Source: Capilliphycus robustus (GTDB lineage Bacteria > Cyanobacteriota > Cyanobacteriia > Cyanobacteriales > Microcoleaceae). Taken from it: 64,000 bases of DNA. Positions within the stretch are counted from its first letter, which is position 1, and every line of letters begins with the position of its first letter. The stretch is taken from the NCBI RefSeq assembly GCF_034932365.1, contig NZ_JAYGHR010000012.1:1-64000 (forward strand), in the 5' to 3' direction. Positions 1 through 8,308 of the stretch are shown here, piece after piece. The position numbers and the translations under genes are program-made. Under the pieces are notes generated by a model. The model ran no database searches, was not told the DNA's origin, and saw only the letters and a program-made list of their open reading frames with translations.

Positions 1-88
1 GGTCGGGCAGACCGGATCTTTAAAGCTTGGGGAGTTTGCACCTCTTTTAATGTTGGATGATTCCTGCGTTGGAAAGTGCGATCTGTGA
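1..88 (+). CDS. TnpB-like protein, C-terminal end only (cut by window edge)
   Basis: Frame 2 is open from the window edge to a TGA at 86-88 and gives 28 residues beginning VGQTGSLKLGEF. The complete TnpB gene later in this window has TVGHRSS at the corresponding place near its C-terminus. The nucleotides just after the stop (GAACCAAGAA, then a GC hairpin and GTCAA) closely parallel the 3' end of that complete element. I therefore read this as the last codons of another IS200/IS605-type TnpB (RNA-guided nuclease/transposon accessory). The catalytic parts lie outside the window, so its integrity is unknown. Confidence 0.5.
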   Translation, partial: VGQTGSLKLGEFAPLLMLDDSCVGKCDL

Positions 89-125
89 ACCAAGAATCCC
101 CGTCATTTATGGCGGGGAGTGTCAA
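1..125 (+). mobile_element. Right end of an IS200/IS605-like TnpB element
   Basis: A hairpin TCCCCG...CGGGGA at about 97-118 is followed by GTCAA ending at 125. The intact element at 60736-62214 ends the same way, with a GC-rich hairpin, GGGAGGATG and TCAA. The right end of such elements normally also encodes the 3' scaffold of the omega-RNA, whose guide would start at about position 126. The left end is outside the window. Confidence 0.5.
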
Positions 126-192
126 GAGAAGACAGAAATTTACTCGGAACCCGCCCCTACACCTGACACCTGACAGTTCCTGATAACGGGTC

Positions 193-217
193 ACTGTAAA
201 CTGTAAACTGTAAACTG
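193..217. repeat. Tandem 7-bp repeat (ACTGTAA)n
   Basis: Three and a half copies of ACTGTAA lie just downstream of the ilvB stop. Related ACTGTAAACTG/CAGTGAACAGTG strings recur at 3050-3140, 57903-57926 and 59932-59965. The nearby AACCCGCCCCTAC (about 148-160) is one arm of another dispersed palindrome seen complete at 37174-37235 and 59771-59832. Confidence 0.6.
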
Positions 218-237
218 CCTCTTGCTTGAGAGTCGCC

Positions 238-2076
238 CTATAATTTGGTGCCACATTCTGGACAAAAATGATTGCTAGCAACATTCTTGGTACCACAATT
301 GCTGCAATAAACCAATTCTGCGGCTTGTTCTAACTTTTTGCGTTCGGGTAGTCCCAACATTTGAGCATTACTCTTTCCGGGTGCCACCATCGGATAACAG
401 TTTTCATCTCGACGCACTCGCACATCCATCAACACAGGGCCATCATAAGCCAGCATTTCCGCCAGCGCCTCATGCAGTTGATCACGATGAGTGACTGACA
501 TTCCCTTAACCCCATAAGCCTCGGCTAGCTTGACAAAATTGGGCATTCCCAATTCCATATTTGAGGAAGAATAGCGCTCCCCATAAAACGTTTGCTGCCA
601 CTGGCGTACCATTCCCTGCCAACCATTGTTAATAATCACGGTTTTGGCATGAATCCCGTACTGCATCAGGGTTCCCAACTCTTGAATATTCATCTGTATA
701 CTGGCATCTCCAGCAATACAAATTACTTCGTGATCCGGTAGAGCAACTTTTGCACCCATCGCCGCCGGCAGTCCATAACCCATTGTTCCTAAACCTGCGC
801 TAGAAATCCACTGACGCGGCCCATTTTTCAAGTATTGAGCAGCCCACATTTGATGCTGACCCACATCCGTCGTGTAGTAGGCATCAGGCGCCATTTTCCC
901 CAGTTCAGAAATCACCTCTTGGGGAGAAAGACTATCAGGATACAGAGGAACTTCTAGGGGATAATCTTCGCGCCAACGGTTAATGCGGTTTAACCAAGCT
1001 TGAGTTTGAGTCTGGGGTGCAGGTTCTCCCGTTTCCCGACATCGACGCAACAAATCCACTAAAACCTGTCTGACATCTCCAACGATCGGAACTTCGGGGG
1101 CGCGGTTTTTCCCGACTTCCGCCGGATCAATATCAATATGAATCACTTCGGCGCGAGAGGCAAATTCTTCCAGTTTCCCTGTGACGCGATCATCAAATCT
1201 CGCCCCGACAGCAATCAACAAATCACATTCACTGACGGCAAAATTAGCATAAGCGGTGCCGTGCATCCCCAACATTCCCACAGACAGGGGGTGATTTTCA
1301 TCAAACGCGCCTTTCCCCATTAACGTCGTTGTCACCGGAATTTGGAACAGTTCGGCAAGTTCGTGAATTTCGGCGTGAGCGTTGGCAGAAATCCCGCCTC
1401 CGCCAATATACAATAAGGGACGTTCGGCTTTGCGAATTAGGGCGATCGCTTGGTTAATTTGGCGCATATTGCCTTTAACCGTTGGTCGGTATCCCGTCAG
1501 AGAAACTTCCCCAGGATTAACGGGAATATAATCAAATTCCTCTAAACCGACATCTTTGGGAACATCAATTAACACAGGGCCAGGTCTTCCTGTACTGGCA
1601 ATATGGAAGGCTTCAGCAACAATCGCCGCCATTTTTTTCGGGTCACGCACTAAGTAGGAATGTTTGACAATCGGTAGGGTAATCCCAAAAATATCTGTTT
1701 CTTGAAAGGCATCTGTCCCAATGGCTTTGCGAGAGACTTGTCCGGTGACCACGACTAATGGAATGGAGTCCATATGAGCGGTGGCAATTCCTGTGACTAA
1801 ATTAGTCGCCCCAGGACCTGATGTTCCAAAGCAAACTCCAACTCGACCTGTCGCCCGAGCGTAAGCATCCGCCGCATGAGCTGCCCCTTGCTCATGTCTG
1901 ACGAGAATATGCTTGAGATCGCCTCCGGCTTCAAAACGATAGAGTTCATCATAAATCGGCAGAATGGCTCCACCGGGATAACCAAATATATGCTCTACTC
2001 CGTGACGTTTTAGGCTGTCCATCAGAGCAAAGGCACCCGTTGCGCGTTTTGCTGCTACTTGAGTTCTCAGTTGCAC
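238..2076 (-). CDS. ilvB: Acetolactate synthase large subunit with C-terminal zinc ribbon
   Basis: Thiamine-diphosphate enzyme that joins two pyruvates (or pyruvate and 2-oxobutyrate), the first committed step of valine, leucine and isoleucine synthesis. The order is an N-terminal pyrimidine-binding domain (GYPGGAILPIYDELYRF, GPGATNLVTGIATAH), a central domain, and a C-terminal PP-binding domain with GDASIQMNIQEL...IINNGW. All are complete. The last ~25 residues are unusual: CSNCG...CPECGTKL gives Cys591, Cys594, Cys605 and Cys608, a CxxC-x10-CxxC zinc ribbon after the normal end of the fold. The small regulatory subunit (ilvH) is not in the window. The gene diverges from glnB across 442 bp. 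Confidence 0.95.
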   Translation of the reverse strand: MQLRTQVAAKRATGAFALMDSLKRHGVEHIFGYPGGAILPIYDELYRFEAGGDLKHILVRHEQGAAHAADAYARATGRVGVCFGTSGPGATNLVTGIATAHMDSIPLVVVTGQVSRKAIGTDAFQETDIFGITLPIVKHSYLVRDPKKMAAIVAEAFHIASTGRPGPVLIDVPKDVGLEEFDYIPVNPGEVSLTGYRPTVKGNMRQINQAIALIRKAERPLLYIGGGGISANAHAEIHELAELFQIPVTTTLMGKGAFDENHPLSVGMLGMHGTAYANFAVSECDLLIAVGARFDDRVTGKLEEFASRAEVIHIDIDPAEVGKNRAPEVPIVGDVRQVLVDLLRRCRETGEPAPQTQTQAWLNRINRWREDYPLEVPLYPDSLSPQEVISELGKMAPDAYYTTDVGQHQMWAAQYLKNGPRQWISSAGLGTMGYGLPAAMGAKVALPDHEVICIAGDASIQMNIQELGTLMQYGIHAKTVIINNGWQGMVRQWQQTFYGERYSSSNMELGMPNFVKLAEAYGVKGMSVTHRDQLHEALAEMLAYDGPVLMDVRVRRDENCYPMVAPGKSNAQMLGLPERKKLEQAAELVYCSNCGTKNVASNHFCPECGTKL

Positions 2077-2518
2077 AGGTTTTCCTCTCTATTTGTTCCA
2101 ATTTTGAGATAAAGCTACTATTCTAATAATAGTAATAATCCTTCTGTATTTTTTATTGTGCTATTTTTAACAAGATTTTACACAAATCTTCGGTATTTTC
2201 TATGAAAACAAACAAAAGCTCAAGCTTCTATTAATTCTAGAAGTTTTTGGATCGTTTGGTGAATTTGTTTAGGTTATTTTCAGCTTCTCAGCTTTCATTC
2301 GGTGTCAGTCTGAGTTACCTTATCTGAAGGTAGTATCTTACCTGTGTCGATTTGTTGTACTGTTTAGACGAGTTCCCTCAAAATCTTTCAAGGTGTCGTA
2401 CTATTGATACTGGATTATAGCACATAGTGTATCATATGTTACGAATATTTTTGATCGGGCGGTGATATCAAGCATATGTCACGCTAAATCAAGTAGAAAA
2501 CATTAGGAGTGAAGTACA
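2077..2518. other. Divergent ilvB-glnB intergenic region
   Basis: An AT-rich 442-bp gap that must hold the promoters of both genes. The only site I can name is the NtcA box close to glnB. A GTA-N7-TAC string at 2398-2410 resembles a second box but has the wrong spacing. No ORF is supported. Confidence 0.6.
2429..2442 (+). promoter_or_regulatory. NtcA-binding site upstream of glnB
   Basis: GTATCATATGTTAC matches the NtcA consensus GTA-N8-TAC exactly. An AT-rich stretch (GATATCA, 2464-2470) about 22 bp downstream fits the usual position of the -10 box in class II NtcA-activated promoters. NtcA control of glnB is established in other cyanobacteria; it is inferred here from position and sequence. 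Confidence 0.75.
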
Positions 2519-2857
2519 TTGAAAAAGATAGAAGCGATTATCCGGCCATTCAAACTCGATGAAGTTAAAATTGCCCTCGTCAATGCGGGTATCGTCGGGA
2601 TGACGGTTTCAGAAGTTAGAGGGTTTGGACGACAAAAAGGCCAGACCGAACGCTATCGGGGTTCTGAGTATACGGTTGAGTTCCTGCAAAAACTCAAGGT
2701 TGAGATCGTCGTCGAAAACGATCAAGTCGATATAGTCGTTGATAAAATCATCGCCGCCTCCCGTACAGGTGAAATTGGGGATGGTAAAATCTTTATCTCT
2801 CCTGTTGAGCAAATTATCCGCATTCGGACTGGAGAAAAGAACCAAGAAGCCATCTAA
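2519..2857 (+). CDS. glnB: Nitrogen regulatory protein P-II
   Basis: Trimeric 2-oxoglutarate/ATP/ADP sensor that signals carbon/nitrogen balance to NtcA (through PipX), NAG kinase and transporters. Its 112 residues match the family length. The T-loop RYRGSEYTVEF carries Ser49 (the cyanobacterial phosphorylation site) and Tyr51, and the TGEIGDGKIFI signature binds nucleotide. The start is a TTG at 2519, chosen because the protein must begin MKKIEAIIRPFKLDEV and because AGGAG at 2505-2509 lies 9 bp upstream. It is preceded by an NtcA box and convergent with rdgB. Confidence 0.97.
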   Translation: MKKIEAIIRPFKLDEVKIALVNAGIVGMTVSEVRGFGRQKGQTERYRGSEYTVEFLQKLKVEIVVENDQVDIVVDKIIAASRTGEIGDGKIFISPVEQIIRIRTGEKNQEAI

Positions 2858-3129
2858 CAGTGATCGCTGACCCGTGAACAGCGCTTTCCTTGCGGCGGGC
2901 GCGGTTTCCGGCGAGACTTAGTTCGCAAGAGAGCAAAGTTCGTAAGAGACTGACCCGTTTTTTCAGTCACCCTTACGGGTATCTCCTGCGGATATGCTGC
3001 GCCAACGGTAGTCCGGTGACTTTCGGGGAACCTGTCACCAGTCACCCAGGAAGAGTGAACAGTGAAAAAAACTGTAAACTGCTAGGGGTAATTGATCAAT
3101 TACCCCTACTGCTGAAAACTGTAAACTGT
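2858..3129. repeat. Repeat-filled space between glnB and rdgB
   Basis: Made almost entirely of dispersed repeats. Positions 2881-2922 form a 42-bp GC-rich unit present in inverted orientation at 59856-59897 (40 of 42 bases equal by eye). Positions 3083-3108 form a perfect 26-bp palindrome reading TAGGGGTAATTGA and its complement. CAGTGAACAGTG/ACTGTAAACTG strings surround them. An apparent ORF here is repeat sequence, not a gene. The palindrome could serve as a bidirectional terminator for the two convergent genes. Confidence 0.7.
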
Positions 3130-3720
3130 TCACTGTAAAGGTTGTTTGAGGAGTTCTTGCAGTTGGGGAAGCAACACTTTGAAAGCTTGGCCCCGATGAG
3201 AGATCAACTGCTTCTGTTCCGGTGACATTTGGGCAAAGGTTTTTTGTTCTGTCGGAACATAAAAAATGGGATCGTATCCAAACCCCCCATCACCTTGGGG
3301 AGTCTCCAAAATTTCTCCGGGACAGATGCCTTCTAGGTTTAACACGATCGAACCATCGGGACGGGCGATCGCAATGGCACAAACAAAGGCGGCTTTGCGG
3401 TGGGTTGAGTCGCCGAGTTCCCGCAAAACTCGTTGGATGCGATCGCTATCTGTCGCCCCATAACGGGCAGAATAGACTCCAGGCGCACCATTAAGCGCAT
3501 CCACCGTTAAACCCGAGTCATCTGCGATCGCCCATTGTTTGGTGGCTTTAGCGACTTCTGAGGCTTTTAAGCAAGCATTTTCGATAAAGCTTTCCCCTGT
3601 TTCTTCGACTTCTATTTCATCGGGTTTGAGTTGTAATTCTATATCCAACTCAGATAAATAAGCTTTGATTTCTTCCAGTTTTCCCGGATTACCTGTGGCT
3701 ACCACTAAAGTTTTAATCAT
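3130..3720 (-). CDS. rdgB: RdgB/HAM1 family XTP/dITP pyrophosphatase
   Basis: House-cleaning enzyme that hydrolyses non-canonical purine nucleoside triphosphates (dITP, XTP, ITP) to monophosphates so they are not incorporated into DNA or RNA. The N-terminal ATGNPGKLEEI (S/TxxNxxK motif), the ADDSGLTVDALNGAPGVYSA substrate/metal segment and the C-terminal GFGYDPIF and SHRGQA motifs are all present. I place the start at 3720 (MIKTLVVATGN), giving 196 aa. A longer reading to 3798 adds 26 unconserved residues and would overlap the upstream gene. Twenty bases separate it from that gene, so co-transcription is likely. Confidence 0.93.
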   Translation of the reverse strand: MIKTLVVATGNPGKLEEIKAYLSELDIELQLKPDEIEVEETGESFIENACLKASEVAKATKQWAIADDSGLTVDALNGAPGVYSARYGATDSDRIQRVLRELGDSTHRKAAFVCAIAIARPDGSIVLNLEGICPGEILETPQGDGGFGYDPIFYVPTEQKTFAQMSPEQKQLISHRGQAFKVLLPQLQELLKQPLQ

Positions 3721-3740
3721 CGGTTTAATCTTGTTGTGAT

Positions 3741-4748
3741 TTAACGAAGTTCTCTCAATTGACGAGTTTCTGAGTTGAGATAAACGAGATCTTGACAAAG
3801 ACTTGGTAACTCTGAGTTTATCACTTGATAACCCCCCTGTTTCAAGTCAAAACCCACAATTGCTTTCAGTTCCGATATCCAAACACCGCCATAAATAGAG
3901 GCTTGAATACTTCCACTTTCTCCGAGAATGATTTGAGGGGTTTGATTAAACTTTCCGGCTAAAGCGGCTTCTAGACTTGCTGCTGAAAACGCTAACAGTT
4001 GACCTTGTTCTCGATAAATTTTACCCTGTTCTAGACTCCGTTGATAATCTCGTTCATCCCAAGTTGAGACTAATAGTATTACTTCGTTTGTCGGTTCATG
4101 GCGATAAAGTTGAGGAAGTTCTAATTCTTCATATCCCGTTATTAAACTCGGATGAACTAACTCCCATTGTTTTAAATTCTTCTCATCGGCTTTGAGTAAC
4201 GCAATACAAGCATTTTTATGTTGAGGATGGTTTTCATTAATGATATGTTTAGCCGCTACTAACATATAATAACAATTTTCAACCTTAAAAATATAAGGAT
4301 CGCGCCAAGCATGAGCGGTTCTATCTGACGGGTTTTGGGTTCTAATAAAATAGCGAAACTCTGGATCTATCTCTTGAGGAGAAAGGCTAAAATTCCGATC
4401 AATCATCCAATTATTCAAATCATTTGATTGAGCTAATTTAATTGTTTGAACGGCGAAATAATCTCCTTCGGTTTGACGTTCGGTATAGAACATCAAGTAA
4501 TTTCTGGGATAATTTTGCAGGGTGCAACCTGTCCAAATCGATTGATTTTCGTGACAGTCAATGATATTTTGATTTTGTATTTTAAAGCTTTGAAAATCAA
4601 AAGTTATGGCGTAGGTTAGCTGAGAATAAAGATGATGAGTTTCTATTTGTTTATATTGCCAATCAGCCGAAAGCAAATAAACATGATAGCGTTTTTTTTC
4701 CGGTTCGTAGAGATACCAAAAATCCCAAGTAAATTGGTCTTCGATCAT
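3741..4748 (-). CDS. Five-bladed beta-propeller glycosidase-like protein (GH32/43/68 type)
   Basis: About 335 aa without signal peptide, so probably cytoplasmic. Motifs suggest the GH32/GH43 superfamily: an early aspartate in QFTWDFWY (candidate nucleophile/base), a central WRDPYIF (the RDP transition-state-stabilising motif) and a later glutamate-containing ELELPQLY (candidate acid). Substrate cannot be told; a fructoside or arabinoside/xyloside is possible. I chose ATG 4748 because the extra N-terminus of the longer reading (to 4835) is encoded by a GC-rich dispersed repeat. Lies between rdgB and a phosphohexomutase, all on the minus strand. Confidence 0.6.
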   Translation of the reverse strand: MIEDQFTWDFWYLYEPEKKRYHVYLLSADWQYKQIETHHLYSQLTYAITFDFQSFKIQNQNIIDCHENQSIWTGCTLQNYPRNYLMFYTERQTEGDYFAVQTIKLAQSNDLNNWMIDRNFSLSPQEIDPEFRYFIRTQNPSDRTAHAWRDPYIFKVENCYYMLVAAKHIINENHPQHKNACIALLKADEKNLKQWELVHPSLITGYEELELPQLYRHEPTNEVILLVSTWDERDYQRSLEQGKIYREQGQLLAFSAASLEAALAGKFNQTPQIILGESGSIQASIYGGVWISELKAIVGFDLKQGGYQVINSELPSLCQDLVYLNSETRQLRELR

Positions 4749-4754
4749 ACAGAA

Positions 4755-4805
4755 TTTACTTTTGTAGGGGCGCATGGGGATGCGCCCTAATTGATGGGTG
4801 ATGCG
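4755..4805. repeat. Short imperfect repeat (GATGCGCCCT units)
   Basis: GTAGGGGCGCATGGGGATGCGCCC followed by a second TGATGCGCCCTGAT forms overlapping inverted and direct repeats just upstream of the glycosidase-like gene. It belongs to the GTAGGGGCG.../...CGCCCCTAC palindrome type also seen at 50376-50391. It creates a spurious N-terminal extension of the adjacent ORF. Confidence 0.55.
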
Positions 4806-4858
4806 CCCTGATTTACTAACAGAATGCGCGTGCATCGCAACAACGAACGCCCAACTTC

Positions 4859-6289
4859 CTAACAGCTACTCGCCCAATCTTTCGCCCAAGAAAGGGTTTG
4901 ATTCACCTGTTTTTGATCGGCTGCTTCACAATATAAACGTAAAACAGGTTCAGTTCCACTAAAGCGAATTAATAGCCAACGATCATCAGCCAAACGGAAC
5001 TTATAACCATCCACTGTTAAACAATCTGTCACTGCTTGTCCAGCGATTTCTTTGGGAGGATTATTTTCTAATTGTTCGACTAAACGCGATCGCACCTCCA
5101 TACTCGCCAAAGGTAAATCAATCCGATCATACACCGAAGAAAATCCTACTTTGTCTTGAAGACGGCGATAAATTTGGCTGAGATCTTCTCCCGACTGAAC
5201 GATAGCTTCTAACAGGAACAAAGCCGATAGTAAAGCATCTCGTTCCGGTATATGAACGCCATAACCAACCCCACCAGATTCTTCACCCCCGACTAACACT
5301 TGAGAAGACAACATCCGATCAGCAATATATTTATAACCAATCGGTGTTTCATACAAGGATAAATCGTACAATTTGGCAATCCGAGGAATCAAATCCGATC
5401 CGCTTACGGTTTTGACAATTTCTCCACCAAAACCTCGACGAGTGGCTAAATGTTCGATTAAAATGGGAATCAAAATTTGAGAACTCAAGAAATTTCCTTC
5501 CCCATCCACCGCAGCGACGCGATCGCTATCGCCATCAAATACAAACCCCACCGCTAAACTGTCTTGAGAACGTTGATGGCTTTTAATTTGACGGAACAAT
5601 TCAGGAATATATTTAGGTAATGGTTCCGGCGCACCGCCATCAAATAACGGATCACGATTGCTGTTAATTTCTCTAACGGAATCGCCTAAAATTCGAGCTA
5701 AACCCCCCGTAGCGGCGCCGTGCATGACATCAACAAAAACGGTCAATTTACCCTGATTAATCGCTGTTTTAATCGCCTCAATATCAACCTTTGATTGTAA
5801 CGTTTCACAATAAGCAGGCCAAGGATCAAAAGACTCTAATGTTCCGGGAATTTCTGCTTTGAGTTGAGGTAGATCGAGTCTTGCTTCTATTTCTTGCGTT
5901 ACGTCTGGGCCAACCGACCCTCCAAATGCACCCTTAACTTTTAAACCTAAATATTTACCGGGATTATGGCTAGCTGTCAGAACCACCGCCCCTAAAGCCT
6001 GTTGTTGGTGAGCAACGAGACTGTAAGCCGGAGTCGGCGCGTAGCCTTGACTGAGTTTAACATCATATCCGGCCGCTTGAATAGCTTGAGCTGCAACTAG
6101 AGCAAATTCTTCAGCCAAAAAGCGTCGATCATATCCTACAAATACCGTGCGACTAGCAGCGTTATGACCATAGATTTCTTCTAAGACTTGAGCAGCCAGA
6201 GGAGCAACTAAAGCGACCCGTTCAAAGGTAAAATCATCAGCAATGACACCTCGCCAGCCATCCGTGCCAAACTTAATCGGTTTAGACAT
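4859..6289 (-). CDS. Phosphoglucomutase/phosphomannomutase family protein
   Basis: Alpha-D-phosphohexomutase, 476 aa, interconverting hexose 1- and 6-phosphates (glucose or mannose). All four domain signatures are visible: FGTDGWRG at the N-terminus, the phosphoserine loop VVLTASHNPGKYLGLKVK (catalytic Ser), the metal loop FDGDSDRVAAVD, the sugar-binding loop GGEESGG and the phosphate-binding RFSGTEPVLRL. The GlmM paralogue elsewhere in this window differs at the serine loop (ASHNPPEDNGIK), so this one is not the glucosamine enzyme. A role in supplying sugar phosphates for glycogen or polysaccharides is inferred. Confidence 0.88.
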   Translation of the reverse strand: MSKPIKFGTDGWRGVIADDFTFERVALVAPLAAQVLEEIYGHNAASRTVFVGYDRRFLAEEFALVAAQAIQAAGYDVKLSQGYAPTPAYSLVAHQQQALGAVVLTASHNPGKYLGLKVKGAFGGSVGPDVTQEIEARLDLPQLKAEIPGTLESFDPWPAYCETLQSKVDIEAIKTAINQGKLTVFVDVMHGAATGGLARILGDSVREINSNRDPLFDGGAPEPLPKYIPELFRQIKSHQRSQDSLAVGFVFDGDSDRVAAVDGEGNFLSSQILIPILIEHLATRRGFGGEIVKTVSGSDLIPRIAKLYDLSLYETPIGYKYIADRMLSSQVLVGGEESGGVGYGVHIPERDALLSALFLLEAIVQSGEDLSQIYRRLQDKVGFSSVYDRIDLPLASMEVRSRLVEQLENNPPKEIAGQAVTDCLTVDGYKFRLADDRWLLIRFSGTEPVLRLYCEAADQKQVNQTLSWAKDWASSC

Positions 6290-6634
6290 ATCTCAGGATT
6301 GAAATTTTTTCAGGGTACAATGGAATGTGTTTCAGCGATCGCGGAATGTGAGTGGATAACAACCCGCACCCCCTCAGATTAAACTCACGCCCCTAATATT
6401 TTGAACAGGGGAAATGGAATTTAGATCTGCTGCCAGCCGATTCTAGAAATCATCAGCTTTTTTCGATTATCTCACATCTCCAGCCCGGAGCAAGGAAACG
6501 GGAAGTTGAGCTTTTCCTATCGCTTGAGTCGGGAGCGCTCGCGATCATCAAATAAAACAAGAGACGCGCATTGCACGTCTCTACAGAAGATGGAATTGAG
6601 AATTGATTTTCTCTATTTTCCGAGTTTTAGAAAT
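6290..6634. other. Intergenic region, phosphohexomutase-folE
   Basis: A 345-bp gap holding the presumed promoter of the phosphohexomutase (minus strand) and a hairpin just after the folE stop. A HIP1-like GCGATCGC lies near 6335. I see no ORF or RNA gene. Confidence 0.5.
6551..6581 (-). terminator. Probable folE terminator hairpin
   Basis: On the minus strand GAGACGTGC-AAT-GCGCGTCTC (6561-6581) is followed by TTGTTTTATTT, a stem plus U-rich tail beginning about 53 bases after the folE stop. The stem is also of a common cyanobacterial repeat type (GAGACG...CGTCTC). Confidence 0.55.
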
Positions 6635-7330
6635 TTAGAAACTGGGTTGGTGACGAATTAAGTTGAGGAATTCTTCACGGGTTTTTTGTTCATCTTGGAA
6701 GACTCCGAGCATCGCACTGGTCACCGTCCAAGACCCGGGTTTTTGTACGCCTCGCATCACCATACACATATGGCTGGCTTCGATCACAACGGCTACCCCT
6801 TGAGGTTCGAGAACTGCTTGTACTGCTTCTGCAATTTGACGAGTCAGGCGTTCTTGAACTTGTAAGCGACGAGCATACATTTCCACAATGCGAGCCAATT
6901 TACTGAGTCCGATGACTTTTTGGTTGGGGATATAGGCAACGTGGGCTTTGCCCATAAACGGGAGCATATGGTGTTCGCACATACTGAATACCGTGATGTC
7001 TCGAACTAACACCATTTCTGAGTGACCTTCATCAAAGATCGCTCCGTTTACAAGGTCTTCTAGAGATTGACTGTAGCCACTGGTCAAGAAGCGCATGGCT
7101 TCAGCAACTCGTTTGGGTGTTTTCAACAAACCTTCGCGTTCGGGATCTTCTCCTACCCCAAGTAACATGGTTCGCACGGCTTCCATCATTTGTTCATCCG
7201 AGACTTCCGTGAGGGGTGGGTATTCAACAGGATGAGCATTTGAGGGAGAAGAAGTGCGATCAGGTCGGCTTAAGATGCCACTCGAAGCATTTGCAGATTT
7301 AGAACCATTTCCATTGGAAGCAATAGTCAT
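6635..7330 (-). CDS. folE: GTP cyclohydrolase I
   Basis: Opens and rearranges GTP to 7,8-dihydroneopterin triphosphate, the entry to folate and pterin synthesis. The core from about residue 45 is typical: EDPEREGLLKTPKRVAEA, the zinc site FSMCEHHMLPF, the GLSKLARIVE loop, RLQVQERLTRQIAEAV, and a C-terminal zinc-site Cys in EASHMCMVMRGVQKPGS. The first ~40 residues are Ser/Asn/Pro-rich and low in complexity, a variable tail common in this family. No clear Shine-Dalgarno sequence precedes the chosen ATG. Length (231 aa) is normal. Confidence 0.96.
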   Translation of the reverse strand: MTIASNGNGSKSANASSGILSRPDRTSSPSNAHPVEYPPLTEVSDEQMMEAVRTMLLGVGEDPEREGLLKTPKRVAEAMRFLTSGYSQSLEDLVNGAIFDEGHSEMVLVRDITVFSMCEHHMLPFMGKAHVAYIPNQKVIGLSKLARIVEMYARRLQVQERLTRQIAEAVQAVLEPQGVAVVIEASHMCMVMRGVQKPGSWTVTSAMLGVFQDEQKTREEFLNLIRHQPSF

Positions 7331-7582
7331 AACAAGTCCGTAAACGACAGAAAGAAACAGGAACAGTGAGGCTATGAGACATCGAAGCCTGATAGCACAA
7401 GCGGTCTATAGAGATCACCCTCTCGTGAGGGTATTGAGCAATTGCCAGACAGAAACAGATCAACAGAGCAATTCAGAGATTAAGCAGACGAGCGTTTCAC
7501 AGCTTTGTAAAATCAACTCAATCCGTTTTTGCAGGTGATATCCGTTTCGCAAATTCATGCACAGCCAGGGATTTCAAGTTGA

Positions 7583-8308
7583 TCAAAATGCTCCCCCATG
7601 CGGCATCAGGGTTAATTCTTCGATCACCGCTTGTTGAGGCAACATCACAATCTGTAAAATCGACTCAGCGACAATTTCTGGAGTCAACATCGCCGAGCGC
7701 TCAAAGTCAGCCTGAACGGTTTCGGTATCCCAAAGGGGAGTATTCACGGCACCTGGACAAATTGCTGTGACCCGAATTCCGTTTTGGCGTTCTTCTGCCG
7801 CTAGAGCTTTGGAGAGGGCCATCAAGCCAAACTTACTAACACAGTAAGCACCCCAATTGGGAAACACTTGTTGTCCTCCAATGGAAACAACGTTGACAAT
7901 TGTTCCATTGGCTCTTTCGCGCATTCCTGGCAAAACCCCTTGAATACACTGAAAGACACTGGTGAGGTTGAGGTCTAACACTCTTTGCCACTCGGTTAGG
8001 GGTGTACTAACCAAGGGGCTAGTGTAGCCCATACCCGCACTGTTAACGAGGATACTTATAGGGCCAAAAGCAGCAGCAATAGTGTCGATCTGCTCATGTA
8101 CTTGCTCAACTTTGGCTAGATCGAGAGCATAGCCATTGGCTTCTACTCCGGCTTGCCGTGCAAGTTCAGCAATGGTTTCCAATTGTTCCTCAGATCGACT
8201 GACTAAGGCGACATGAATTCCGGCTTTGGCAAAGGCAAGAGCTGTTGCCTTACCGATCCCACTACTTGCCCCTGTAATTAAGGCACGTCGTTCTATGGGA
8301 GAAGTCAT
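7583..8308 (-). CDS. Short-chain dehydrogenase/reductase
   Basis: NAD(P)-dependent oxidoreductase of the classical SDR family, about 241 aa. It has the cofactor motif TGASSGIGKATA near the N-terminus, the structural NSAG motif, a catalytic serine in VVSIGG, and YCVSK (Tyr-x3-Lys) with the following PGAVNTPLWDT loop. The substrate cannot be inferred. The start at 8308 (MTSPIERRALITG) places the Rossmann strand at the usual distance; an upstream ATG at 8365 would add 19 unconserved residues. Preceded by a long non-coding leader region. Confidence 0.85.
   Translation of the reverse strand: MTSPIERRALITGASSGIGKATALAFAKAGIHVALVSRSEEQLETIAELARQAGVEANGYALDLAKVEQVHEQIDTIAAAFGPISILVNSAGMGYTSPLVSTPLTEWQRVLDLNLTSVFQCIQGVLPGMRERANGTIVNVVSIGGQQVFPNWGAYCVSKFGLMALSKALAAEERQNGIRVTAICPGAVNTPLWDTETVQADFERSAMLTPEIVAESILQIVMLPQQAVIEELTLMPHGGAF

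Noticed and set aside
2398..2410. Second NtcA-like site GTACTATTGATAC
   Set aside because: The spacer is 7 rather than 8 bases, and the perfect site 20 bp downstream is better placed.
3721..3798. N-terminal extension of rdgB
   Set aside because: It overlaps the end of the upstream gene and adds unconserved residues before the canonical ATGNPGK start region.
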